Below, one piece after another: positions 9,335 to 19,200 of a stretch of DNA of 64,000 nucleotides. Under the pieces are notes generated by a model, which was not told where the DNA came from, did not search any database, and worked only from the letters and a program-made list of their open reading frames with translations. Origin of the DNA: Haematococcus lacustris (lineage: Eukaryota; Chlorophyta; Chlorophyceae; Chlamydomonadales; Haematococcaceae); NCBI GenBank assembly GCA_030144725.1, contig JASKMD010000029.1, positions 4,754,678 to 4,818,677 on the forward strand. Direction: 5' to 3'. Numbering within the stretch: the stretch's first letter is position 1; every line of letters begins with the position of its first letter. Made by a program: the position numbers and the translations under genes.

Positions 9335-11770
9335 CTATTTGCTGGTCTTAGCTGCGGCGCCAGAGCTGCCCGGGCCAGGGCCAGGGCCAGGCCTGCCACG
9401 CTTGCCACTGCCACCACCATCCCTGCCACCACCATTTCTGCTGCTGCCGCCACCATTCCTGCCACTGCCAGAGGCAGACCTCTTTGCTTTAGCTGCACGC
9501 TTGGCTGCGATGGCCTCCTTGAGCTTCCTGACCAGAGTCAGGGTACCCAGCTCACGCTGGGCTTCCTCAGGGGACAGGCCAGCTGCCTTCTTTGGGCAGT
9601 CTGGGACCCAGTGGCCATCCAGGCCACACCACAGACAGTTGGCAAGGGGCTCACCACCTGTGCTGCCGCGATCGGTTGCAGGGGTGGGCACAGGGGCAGA
9701 TGTGCCAGGCCTCGATGGACCTCCAACTTCACGGCGCAAGGCCGCTACCTGTGGGGCAGGAATAACATGCTTTTTAGGGGGAGGGGGCATGGCAGCACCA
9801 GCACAGGCAACGATAGCCTTATGGTTTTGAATAGATATTTTAATAACATCATCCAGGGTGGGGTTGGTCAAGGCCAGAAGGTCCTTAGTGACTGGGGTGC
9901 GCAGGTCAGCTGCTAGGCCACGCATGAATGCGGATACCATCATAGCATTGTCCATGCACATGGTACCAGCTAATATAAAGGTATTCCTGAAATCAGTGAC
10001 ATATGACTGTAAGGAAGTACCAGGTTTCATGGACAGGTTATGCCCAGATAACAGCTTCTGACGAGCTGAGTCAATATCGTTAAATAGATCCTCACCAGTA
10101 TATTGTATAAATTGTTCCTTAAGAACAGACCAAGTGGGATATGCTCCATTGGTGATAGCGCATGTATCTCTTATGGATTGAAACCCTAATTCCCTTGCTC
10201 GACCGGTTAGGTACGAAGGGAAGAGGGCAGCAGGGTCGAAACCTTGCAAGGAGCAATAGAGCTCATAGTCCTCTAGAAATGTGATAGCACGACGGCCTGA
10301 TGCAACGCTATTATCAGTCCATTTATCTGGAGGGGGTAACCCTTTCTTATAAGATGGAGGCTGATTATAGTTAGGCATATACATCATGGGTGCACCAGTA
10401 TAGGCAGATGCATGGGGGGCTGTGAAGCCAGGTGGCAGGGCATCAGTGTGTGCTTTCATGTGCATGTCAGTGTACCAGTGAGGGATCTCAACTGGTCTTC
10501 CATGCTCATCATACAGTTTGGGTGTGACTACACCAGGGTCACTGGCTGCACGGGTGGTCTGCCTGGGAGGGTTGGCACGAAGGCCACCATTCCCATGTGA
10601 CAGTGCAGGCCCAAATGGACTCTCACCACGCCTAGGAGAAGTACGAGGCTCCCCCCTAAATGAACCAAACTGAGCAGGTGGGTCACCATGATACACAGGT
10701 GCATAATCAGGCAGGTCAGGCCAGTTATCTGGTCTGCCAAATATCCTCCTAGCCACATCAGTATGCAGTACTGCACCGGCATTATGGGGAGTACGGTAGT
10801 CGTTAAGACGCGGTGTATATGCACCAGGATTAGTAGGGGACCTGTTAGGACCACCTGTACTGGGGGCAGCACCATTAGCAGGATAAGTAGAAGGCATACG
10901 AGGGCCATTCCTATCTGTAATAGCATGTCCACCAGCATAACCAGCAGCTTTAAAAGCTGACATACGTTGTGCCGCACGAGCAGATGCTGCAACATCAACC
11001 TCAACAGGCTGTGTAAAGTTGGCAGTAGGCCTTAAGGCACCAGGGCTGGCAAATGACATCGGTCGGGCTGCAGTCAAAGGACTAGGACCTCTTACCGTGT
11101 TTTGTGTGGCCGCAACATGGCTTTCGAGAGAGCCCAGCCGACGTTGCACTGACGCAAGAGCAGCATCACGTTGAGCCACAGCGGCTTCCAGATCGCGGTT
11201 GCGTTGTGCCAGCTGCTCCAGCTCTGTTTGCTCAGGGTCGTCCTCCTCGTCTTCATCATAATCAGAGGGTTCAGGGGACGGAGTCTGGCGCCTGGTCCGA
11301 AAACGGGGCGGGGCCGGAGGGCCAGGAGCACCAGGATCTGGCGACTGGGAGGGGCCAAGATTGGCCGCAGGGGCACCACCAGGACCGGTGGGAGGTGCGT
11401 TGACTGCACCGCCAGGAAGGAATTCAGGGGCAAGCCCTGCTCCTTCCTCAGGAGCGAGATCGCTACCAGGGGCAGGCTCCGTGGCAGCGGGAGGATTCCC
11501 AGTAGCAGGAGGAGCTTCACCAGGAGCGCCACCTGGAATCCGCGCAGAGCGAGGAACAAGAGGGCCCATTTGCAGGACAACCCCGTCGGCATTAATTACC
11601 ACAGAACCAGGCATTGCTCCGGCGTGGTCCTCTGGGGGTGGAGGCGCAGGCAGAGGCTGCTCTCCTGGGGGCAAAGTCGGCCCGTTCTGGTTCAGAGGAA
11701 TCTGGTGGACCATCGAGTTGTGGTAGTCCTCAACAGTCGGTATGTAGCGGATGCGTTGATAGCGAACCAT
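9335..11770 (-). CDS. Gypsy 1 gag (nucleocapsid precursor)
   Basis: Frame of 811 codons that starts at a true ATG (11768-11770), 57 bases inside the 5' LTR. The N-terminal half is Pro/Ala-rich with an acidic coiled-coil-like stretch. The middle has the typical retrotransposon capsid (Gag) appearance. A CCHC zinc knuckle CLWCGLDGHWVPDC lies near residues 712-725 and is followed by a basic Gly/Arg/Ser tail for RNA binding. It ends in a single UAG (9335-9337) followed directly by pol in the same frame. Gag should assemble the particle in which reverse transcription occurs. Confidence 0.93.
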   Translation of the reverse strand: MVRYQRIRYIPTVEDYHNSMVHQIPLNQNGPTLPPGEQPLPAPPPPEDHAGAMPGSVVINADGVVLQMGPLVPRSARIPGGAPGEAPPATGNPPAATEPAPGSDLAPEEGAGLAPEFLPGGAVNAPPTGPGGAPAANLGPSQSPDPGAPGPPAPPRFRTRRQTPSPEPSDYDEDEEDDPEQTELEQLAQRNRDLEAAVAQRDAALASVQRRLGSLESHVAATQNTVRGPSPLTAARPMSFASPGALRPTANFTQPVEVDVAASARAAQRMSAFKAAGYAGGHAITDRNGPRMPSTYPANGAAPSTGGPNRSPTNPGAYTPRLNDYRTPHNAGAVLHTDVARRIFGRPDNWPDLPDYAPVYHGDPPAQFGSFRGEPRTSPRRGESPFGPALSHGNGGLRANPPRQTTRAASDPGVVTPKLYDEHGRPVEIPHWYTDMHMKAHTDALPPGFTAPHASAYTGAPMMYMPNYNQPPSYKKGLPPPDKWTDNSVASGRRAITFLEDYELYCSLQGFDPAALFPSYLTGRARELGFQSIRDTCAITNGAYPTWSVLKEQFIQYTGEDLFNDIDSARQKLLSGHNLSMKPGTSLQSYVTDFRNTFILAGTMCMDNAMMVSAFMRGLAADLRTPVTKDLLALTNPTLDDVIKISIQNHKAIVACAGAAMPPPPKKHVIPAPQVAALRREVGGPSRPGTSAPVPTPATDRGSTGGEPLANCLWCGLDGHWVPDCPKKAAGLSPEEAQRELGTLTLVRKLKEAIAAKRAAKAKRSASGSGRNGGGSSRNGGGRDGGGSGKRGRPGPGPGPGSSGAAAKTSK

Positions 11771-11813
11771 GGCCGAATGCTGAGGGACAGACTTCTCAGT
11801 CAGACGCTAGTCT

Positions 11814-11825
11814 GGTCGGAAACCA
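11814..11825 (-). other. Primer binding site of Gypsy element 1 (candidate)
   Basis: Two bases inside the 5' LTR the minus strand reads TGGTTTCCGACC, which would pair with a tRNA ending GGTCGGAAACCA. The priming tRNA is not identified. A similar site, TGGTTGTCCGACC, follows the presumed LTR of the Gypsy element near 56.0 kb. Confidence 0.6.
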
Positions 11826-11827
11826 TC

Positions 11828-12103
11828 TGTAACGTGCTGAACCACGCTATAAGCCGAGCGATCGTCTAGCGTGTGACTGCGAAGAAACTGCCATGGAGCG
11901 GAGTTACAGAGTACCTCGTGAGAGGGCTAGGGCTTAGAACGGGGACCCCTGGAATCGAACCATTTATCCTCACAGCAGCGCTGCTAGGCTTTAACCTGCC
12001 CTACTCACTCGGTAAAAGTAATGCGCCCACCTGCGCCCGCCATAGGCAGTACACAGGTGTCGCGGGCAAAGGGGAACGGTGTCGCTCAAGGCTCGCCGTT
12101 ACA
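11828..12103 (-). repeat. 5' LTR of Gypsy element 1
   Basis: 276 bp, TGTAAC...GTTACA, two substitutions relative to the partner LTR. As the 5' LTR of the minus-strand element it should hold the promoter; no TATA box is convincing. Confidence 0.95.
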
Positions 12104-13323
12104 TCCTGGCTTGCCCCCGCGTGGGCTGCGCGTGTGTGGAGGAGGGCGGGTGGGCTGGAAAGGGAAGGCGAACCTGGCAAAGGAGGAGGGCCGGGGAGGG
12201 GGGGAGGGGTGGCCTCAATGCACGCCAACTTGGCCCCCGGGCGGCGCAGGCGGACCCGAGGCTCACGTGAATAGATGGCCAACGGGGGCCACAGGGGCAG
12301 AGGACCGAACTGCTCGACCTCCTCCCCAAGCTGAGCTGCCTGCTCGGGCTGCTGCCGATTAGGCACCCTCAACCTCCCCTCCCGGGGCCCTGCTAACTCA
12401 ACTACAGGGCTGTCACAAGAGGCTCCCAGCGAGCTGGCCAGGCTAGCAGAGGGGCTGAGCAACCCGTAGCGGCGCACGTGTGGGGACCCATGGCCAAGCT
12501 GCGCAGCACGCTGCCTGCCGGCTTGCCACGGCCTGGGCTGAGCCTCTAGAAAGAGCCCTACCCGCAGAGCCTCCCTTCCCTCCGAGCTGGAACCGAAAGT
12601 GGGAATGCCATACCGGCGCCGGCTAGGCCCCCCTCTGGCTGGCTGGGTAGCTGGCTGCGTGTTGCCTCGCCTCGACCTACACTGAGCCACCCGCTGCCGC
12701 TCCTCCCACCTAGCCCTCCTGTCATCCGGGGAGGAGCGCGGAGGTGCCCTCGCGGCGGTGTCAAGCCAGCGGGGAGGCTGACTACCCTGCAGCTCACCGG
12801 ACCCAACCCGCACCGTGCCGAGCCGGGTGCCCAGCCCGGTGGAGGGACCAAGCTCCTGGGCTGGGAGAGGGGCAACTGCACCAGGCCCCGTGACTTCCGT
12901 GCGGCAAGGGGCGGTGGGGGCCGCTGCCTCGGCGTCCATGGGGTCAAGGGAGGGAGAGCTGGCGAAAGGTTCCCCACCCACCCACTGCCCGGCTGCGGCT
13001 AGGCCCCTAGCTGTGGCATCTCTCAGCTTACGGGCAGCGAGCTTGCCCTTGGAGGCCAGCACCACGCCCTTAGAGAGGGCCTTACCCAGCAACCCCAAGT
13101 GCCCCGGGGAGGGCGGAGAGGTTGATGGGGGAATACCGGCAAGGGAGCCAGAGGCAACAGACCCCTCAAGAGGCACGGGATGGACAGCGGGAGGATCAAC
13201 AAGGGGGGTAGGGGCGGCCCAAGGGGGGTTTAGGGGGGAGGTGAGCTGCTGGGGGGGAAAAGGGATGTGGGGGAGATGCACGCCGCGGGGCGGGACAGAG
13301 CAAGGCGCATGCGCTCGGGACAC
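12104..13323 (-). CDS. C-terminal or separate ORF of LINE unit B
   Basis: Counterpart of the ORF at 105-1328, with a few substitutions. Because the Gypsy element lies between it and its original TAG (5064-5066), the frame now runs on into the Gypsy LTR and ends at 12001. The alternatives listed for unit A apply here too. Confidence 0.45.
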
Positions 13324-16300
13324 AAACGCCCCTTGGGCGCTGGGCTGGAAGGTGGTGGGCGTTGGGAAGAGGGTAGAGATCCCCTCCCTCCGCCCAGAAA
13401 GCCCCTAGGGGCCCCTGCCCTGTGGGGTCTAGGGGGTAGAGGCGGCCGTTGGGGCCCACCCAGTGGGAGGGCTGGAGCATGGGGGTGCGCCGCATCACAA
13501 ACCCCACCCCTAGCCCAACCCTCAGGCACTCCCACTCCGGCTGAGGAGGCTGCAGGCGGTCCACCATGCCCTGCCAGGGCTCGGGGAGGCAAGCCCTGAC
13601 CAGGTCGGCAGCCCAGCGGGCCTCCCCCTCCAGCTGGGGGCTGTGCATGGCCTCCCTCACGTGGCGGACGTGGGTCCAACCCTTCTCAGCTGCTGCCTCC
13701 CTTGCTGCTGGGTTCATGCGGACTTGCGCGTTGTACCACAGCGGCTCTGCCAGCACCGAGAAGAAGGACTGGCTAGCGGGGGGCACCGCACGGAGCAGCT
13801 TGAGCTCAGCCAGGGCCGCCACGTGAGCTTGCAGCCGCGGGCTGATGCCTCGCGAGGGTGGGGCGGTGGGGTCGGTGATGACCCACGTGCTGCGGCCGTG
13901 GGAGGGGTCTGCCAGCAGGCTGTGGGTCAGAGGCTGCCAGGGTCGAACCCTGGGCGACCAGAGCTGGGCCAGCATCTTTGCCAGCATGGCCGTGCTGGTG
14001 ACCCCCAACTCGGGAAGCCCCACCCCTCCCTCCCCCCGGGGCATCACGCAGATGGCCTTGCTAGGGTAGAGGCGGCTGCTGTTGGGGCTGCGCTCCTGGG
14101 GCAGGTCTGAGGCTGCCACAAAGCGGTTGACAGCCAAGGCCATGGCCTGCGCCAAGAGAGCGGAGGGTTGCACGAAAGCCATTTGGTAGATGGACTTGGA
14201 GGCCAGGCACTGCTGTGCCACCTGCACCCGCCCCAGGAGGTTGAGGCCTTGGGGCCGCCAAGGGAGGGAGGCTGCCATCACGGCCGCCGCTGCCCCACCG
14301 AAGGCGGCCTCGCTGGTGGCAGCGTAGGAGGCCGCCCCAAGAGGGACCCCCAGGTGACGACTGGCACCCCCGCTCGGACAGCTGGGATGACCACCTCCGG
14401 CTCCTGCTCCCCACCCTGCTCCCGCCCGCCCTGCTGCTGCCCTTGCCCGCCACCTTCCCCCGGCCCACCCCCTAGCCCCTGCTCGCCCACCTGCCCCTGC
14501 CCGCCCCCTTCCCCCCCGTCACCCCCCTTTCCTCCCCTCCCCGCCCCATCGGGGCCCGAGCCCTCCTGGTTACCCGGCCCAGGCTCTGGCAGGGCGCACG
14601 GCAGGGCTGAGCTCTTGCTCACGCTCAGCGCAGGGCCCCCAGCGGCGCGGAACAGGCCCAGGGCCTCCACTACCACCTTCCCGTCTCTGACCCGATCGAG
14701 CACCACGATGGTGAGGTCGTCCGCATACTCCTTGGAGGGGAGCGCGGGGTTCAGGGCGGCCCTGTGCATGGCCAGAGAGCTGGAGGGGATGGTGGGGGTG
14801 CTGATGCGGCCTGCCAGCTGGAGCGAGCTGAGGTAGCTGACCAGCGGCTGGAGCAAGATGCACCAGTAGAGCGGGGAGGCCCGCTGCCCTGCAGCAGCCC
14901 CGACGCAAGGGGGAAGCTGTCGGTGAGGTGGCCGTTGACCAGCACCTGGCTCGTGGCACCCCGGTGCAGCAGCTGAGCCCAGCGCACATGCCCCTCCGGC
15001 AGAACCCCATGGCCTCCATTGTGTCCTGGAGCAAGCCCCAGGACACGTTGTCATAGGCCCCCGCCAGGTCCAGCAACAACAGCCAGGCTGGGCTGCCCCG
15101 CTGCTGCAGGTACTCCAGCAGGCCTAGGTGGATCTGCGTGCTGTCGCTGATGTCCCTGCCCAGGATGAAGGCGGACGGAGAGGGGGACACCAGCAGGTGC
15201 AAGGGCAGCTGCAGCCGGTCCTCCACTGCCCTGGCCACCAGGCGCACGTCGCAGCTGAGGAGCGTGATGGGGCGGTAGCCGGCCCACCTGGTCCCTCGGC
15301 TTGCCAGCCTTGGGCACGAGGATGATGATGCCGGTCAGGAACTCAGCCAGGGGGGCAGGGTCAGTGGTGTCTTCCAGGGCCTCTCGCAACATGGCCCGCA
15401 GCGGCCGCCCCAGCTCCACCCACAGCCGGTCATAGACCTCCATGGGCAGCCCATCTAGCCCCGGGGCCTTGCTGTGCGCGCAGCCCTGCAGAGCCCGGCC
15501 CAGCTCCTCCTCTGACAGCATAGGACTGCCATCGGGGCCCTCGGCAGCCCTGGCCTGGGTGGGGGTGAGGTGGGAGGTGAGGCTGCCGAGCAGCGTGGTG
15601 CGCGCAGCTGTGTCCACCGGCTTGGCTGCGTAGACTCCGGTAGGCTCGGCGGCTGAGTAGTGCTGCTGGAAAGCCCTGCACGCTGCCTTCACCCCGGCCG
15701 GCGTGGTAAGGTCTGCTGGCTGACCTGGCTGGCCGGGAAGCTGGAGAGAGGAGATGAGGGTGGGGGTGTGCGCGGGCTGGTCGCGATGGTAGAAGAAGAA
15801 GGAGGAGCGGTCGCCGTAGTACTGGTCGAGGACTGTGCTGGCCAGCAGGGACTGCTGGGCCCCCTGCTCCCTCGCCCCCACACCCGCCAGGGCTGCGGCC
15901 TCTCCCAGGTGCTGCGCCGCCTGCACCTCAGCCTCCCCTCTCGCTCCACCCGCACCAGCTGTCGCACGAGGCGAGCCCTAGCCGCTGCCGCCGCCTTCTC
16001 CCTGCGCTGCTGCAGGTCACGCTGCGCGCGACGCTGGGCCCGCAGGAAGTGCTGGGCACGCATGGCCATGCCCTGCTTGATGCGGGCCCACCTGGCCCTG
16101 TTCCCATCCCTAGGCAGCCCCAGCTGACTCGCAGCCTCGTGGTGATGTGCCTCCGCCTGGAGGAAGTCCTTGAGGCAGTCCAGCAGGTCAGGGTTGTCAA
16201 GGTGGGCGGGGTGCAGCTGCCATGGAGCGGGGACGGTGAGAGGCAGGTCGGGGGGGCACACTGCCACTGACACGGGCCGGTGGTCGGTGGGCACAGGCAG

Positions 16301-17055
16301 CACCCCCTGGATGGCGCTGTCCATCTGCCACTGCACCAGCTCCTCCGAGATGTACCACCGGTCGAGGCGCGCACCCGTCTGCCTACCCTCGCTGAAGTGG
16401 GTGAGGTCTCTCTTGGAGGGGTGAAGATGGCGCCACGGGTCCACCCACCCCCGCTCACCCACCAGCTGCCGCAGCTGCTCCGCCCCCTGGCCCCGGCTGC
16501 CAACCCAGGCCTCCCCATGCTGCGAGCCCTGCGGGATGCCCACTCTGTCCACGGGGGCTAGGATGCAGTTGAAGTCGCCCCCCATGAGGAGGAGGCGGCG
16601 GTCGGCTGCTGGCGGCAGGCAAGCGAAGAGGCACTCTGCGTAGAACGCTGGCCGCTCTGCCTGCTGCGCCGGGGCGTACACGCACACTAGGGACACCGGC
16701 CTGCCTGCGAGCTCCCCGTCTACCCGCAGCACCCGCCCCTGGGCCCCCTCTGCCTGCAGCTGCACCTGGGTGCACCCTGGAGGATGGTGGAGGGCTTGAC
16801 CAAAACTAGACAGCCTTGGGAGCTGCCGGTGCCAGGGGTGTAAAACCACTGCCCCCGCCAGGCGGGCTTGGCCCCCAATTGGGCTTCTGCCCACTGCCAC
16901 ACGCTCTCCGCCCTATGGCACTCTTGAAGGAATACCACTTGCGCCGGGCTGTCAGCGGCCCAGTCAAGCAAGGTCTGCAGTTTGTGCGGCTGGGCAAGGC
17001 CCTGCACGTTGAGGGTGACTGCCAAGAACCTGGCGGCCACACCTGGGCGCTGCAT
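13196..17055 (-). pseudogene. LINE ORF2 (APE + RT), unit B
   Basis: Same domains as unit A: APE starting at the ATG 17053-17055 with TLNVQGLAQPHK intact, GGDFNCIL and DHRPVSV; RT with YADDLT near 14720; post-RT GGVGLPEL. It shares with unit A the frameshift near 16785 and the extra C near 15281, and adds its own loss of one C near 15938 in the linker between APE and RT. Sharing the same breaks as A suggests array growth by duplication or copying of a defective template, unless the indels are recurrent C-run errors. Confidence 0.8.
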
Positions 17056-17168
17056 GGCTAGTCCTGCCTTGCCCCCGCGTGGGCTGCGCGTGTGTGGAGG
17101 AGGGCGGGTGGGCTGGAAAGGGAAGGCGAACCTGGCAAAGGAGGAGGGCCGGGGAGGGGGGGAGGGGT

Positions 17169-17668
17169 NNNNNNNNNNNNNNNNNNNNNNNNNNNNNNNN
17201 NNNNNNNNNNNNNNNNNNNNNNNNNNNNNNNNNNNNNNNNNNNNNNNNNNNNNNNNNNNNNNNNNNNNNNNNNNNNNNNNNNNNNNNNNNNNNNNNNNNN
17301 NNNNNNNNNNNNNNNNNNNNNNNNNNNNNNNNNNNNNNNNNNNNNNNNNNNNNNNNNNNNNNNNNNNNNNNNNNNNNNNNNNNNNNNNNNNNNNNNNNNN
17401 NNNNNNNNNNNNNNNNNNNNNNNNNNNNNNNNNNNNNNNNNNNNNNNNNNNNNNNNNNNNNNNNNNNNNNNNNNNNNNNNNNNNNNNNNNNNNNNNNNNN
17501 NNNNNNNNNNNNNNNNNNNNNNNNNNNNNNNNNNNNNNNNNNNNNNNNNNNNNNNNNNNNNNNNNNNNNNNNNNNNNNNNNNNNNNNNNNNNNNNNNNNN
17601 NNNNNNNNNNNNNNNNNNNNNNNNNNNNNNNNNNNNNNNNNNNNNNNNNNNNNNNNNNNNNNNNNNNN
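17169..17668. other. Assembly gap (500 N)
   Basis: Exactly 500 N, so probably a placeholder of unknown true size. It falls inside LINE unit C, where the tandem array would be hard to assemble. Confidence 1.
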
Positions 17669-19200
17669 GCTGCGGCCGTGGGAGGGGTCTGCCAGCAGGC
17701 TGTGGGTCAGAGGCTGCCAGGGTCGAACCCTGGGCGACCAGAGCTGGGCCAGCATCTTCGCCAGCATGGCCGTGCTGGTGACCCCCAACTCGGGAAGCCC
17801 CACCCCTCCCTCCCCCCGGGGCATCACGCAGATGGCCTTGCTAGGGTAGAGGCGGCTGCTGTTGGGGCTGCGCTCCTGGGGCAGTTCTGAGGCTGCCACA
17901 AAGCGGTTGGCAGCCAAGGCCATGGCCTGCGCCAGGAGAGCGAAGGGTTGCACGAAAGCCATTTGGTAGATGGACTTGGAGGCCAGGCACTGCTGTGCCA
18001 CCTGCACCCGCCCCAGGAGGTTGAGGCCTTGGGGCCGCCAAGGGAGGGAGGCTGCCATCACGGCCGCCGCTGCCCCACCGAAGGCGGCCTCGCTGGTGGC
18101 AGCGTAGGAGGCCGCCCCAAGAGGGACCCCAGGTGACGACTGGCACCCCCGCTCGGACAGCTGGGATGACCACCTCCGGCTCCTGCTCCCCACCCTGCTC
18201 CCGCCCGCCCTGCTGCTGCCCTTGCCCGCCACCTTCCCCCGGCCCACCCCCTAGCCCCTGCTCGCCCACCTGCCCCTGCCCGCCCCCTTCCCCCCCGTCA
18301 CCCCCCTTTCCTCCCCTCCCCGCCCCATCGGGGCCCGAGCCCACCTCGTTACCCGGCCCAGGCTCTGGCTGGGCGCACGGCAGGGCTGAGCTCTTGCTCA
18401 CGCTCAGCGCAGGGCCCCCAGCGGCGCGGAACAGGCCCAGGGCCTCCACTACCACCTTCCCGTCTATCAAACCCGATCGAGCACCACGATGGTGAGGTCG
18501 TCCGCATACTCCTTGGAGGGGAGCGCGGGGTTTAGGGCGGCCCTGTGCATGGCCAGAGGGCTGGAGGGGATGGTGGGGGTGCTGCTGCGGCCTGCAAGCT
18601 GGAGCGAGCTGAGGTAGCTGACCAGCGGCTGGAGCACGATGCACCAGTAGAGCGGGGAGGCCCCGCTGCCCTGCAGCAGCCCCGACGCAAGGGGGAAGCT
18701 GTCGGTGAGGTGGCTGTTGACCAGCACCTGGCTCGTGGCACCCCGGTGCAGCAGCTGAGCCCAGCGCACATGCCCCTCCGGCAGAACCCCATGGCCTCCA
18801 TTGTGTCCTGGAGCAAGCCCCAGGACACGTTGTCATAGGCCCCCGCCAGGTCCAGCAACAACAGCCAGGCTGGGCTGCCCCGCTGCTGCAGGTACTCCAG
18901 CAGGCCTAGGTGGATCTGCGTGCTCTCGCTGATGTCCCTGCCCAGGATGAAGGCGGATTGAGAGGGGGACACCAGCAGGTCCAAGGGCAGCTGCAGCCGG
19001 TCCTCCACTGCCCTGGCCACCACGTGCACGTCGCAGTTGAGGAGCGTGATGGGGCGGTAGCCGGCCACCTGGTCCCTCGGCCTGCCAGCCTTGGGCACGA
19101 GGATGATGATGCCGGTCAGGAACTCAGCCAGGGGGGCAGGGTCAGTGGTGTCTTCCAGGGCCTCTCGCAACATGGCCCGCAGCGGCCGCCCCAGCTCCAC
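17669..19200 (-). pseudogene. LINE ORF2 RT fragment, unit C
   Basis: The upstream part carries an RT frame that is intact where A and B are shifted: GIIILVPKAGRPRDQV runs on through YRPITLLNC and AFILGRDIS to AYDNVSW. YADDLT lies near 18505. It has its own small lesion near 18466-18472 (two extra bases between GLIDGK and the preceding frame) and one C fewer near 18129. The APE domain and 5' part are absent. It shows the ancestral frame of the family best. Confidence 0.75.

Larger units (their letters stand above)
5073..12103 (-). mobile_element. Ty3/Gypsy chromovirus, complete, inserted between LINE units
   Basis: A 7031-bp element with 276-bp LTRs (5073-5348 and 11828-12103) that differ at only two positions, so the insertion is young. 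A 5-bp target duplication TCCTG lies at 5068-5072 and 12104-12108; removing the element and one copy restores the LINE unit junction. Internal order on the minus strand is PBS, gag, UAG, pol (protease, RT, RNase H, integrase, chromodomain), PPT. Confidence 0.97.
12104..17057 (-). mobile_element. L1-type LINE, tandem unit B
   Basis: Second near-full unit of the array, almost identical to unit A. Its 3' end (low coordinate) was adjacent to the 5' end of unit A before the Gypsy insertion. Its own 5' ATG (17053-17055) follows, two bases downstream in the minus sense, a TAG at 17058-17060 belonging to unit C. The Gln codon that is TAG in units 0 and A is intact here. Confidence 0.87.
17058..19200 (-). 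mobile_element. L1-type LINE, tandem unit C (5' truncated, with gap)
   Basis: The 3' end (17058-17168), a 500-base gap, then post-RT and RT coding sequence up to 19200, where the unit stops abruptly inside the RT. Beyond 19200 lies the A-rich 3' end of another LINE. This is the usual outcome of target-primed insertion with 5' truncation. Unit C differs from A and B more than they differ from each other. Confidence 0.8.
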
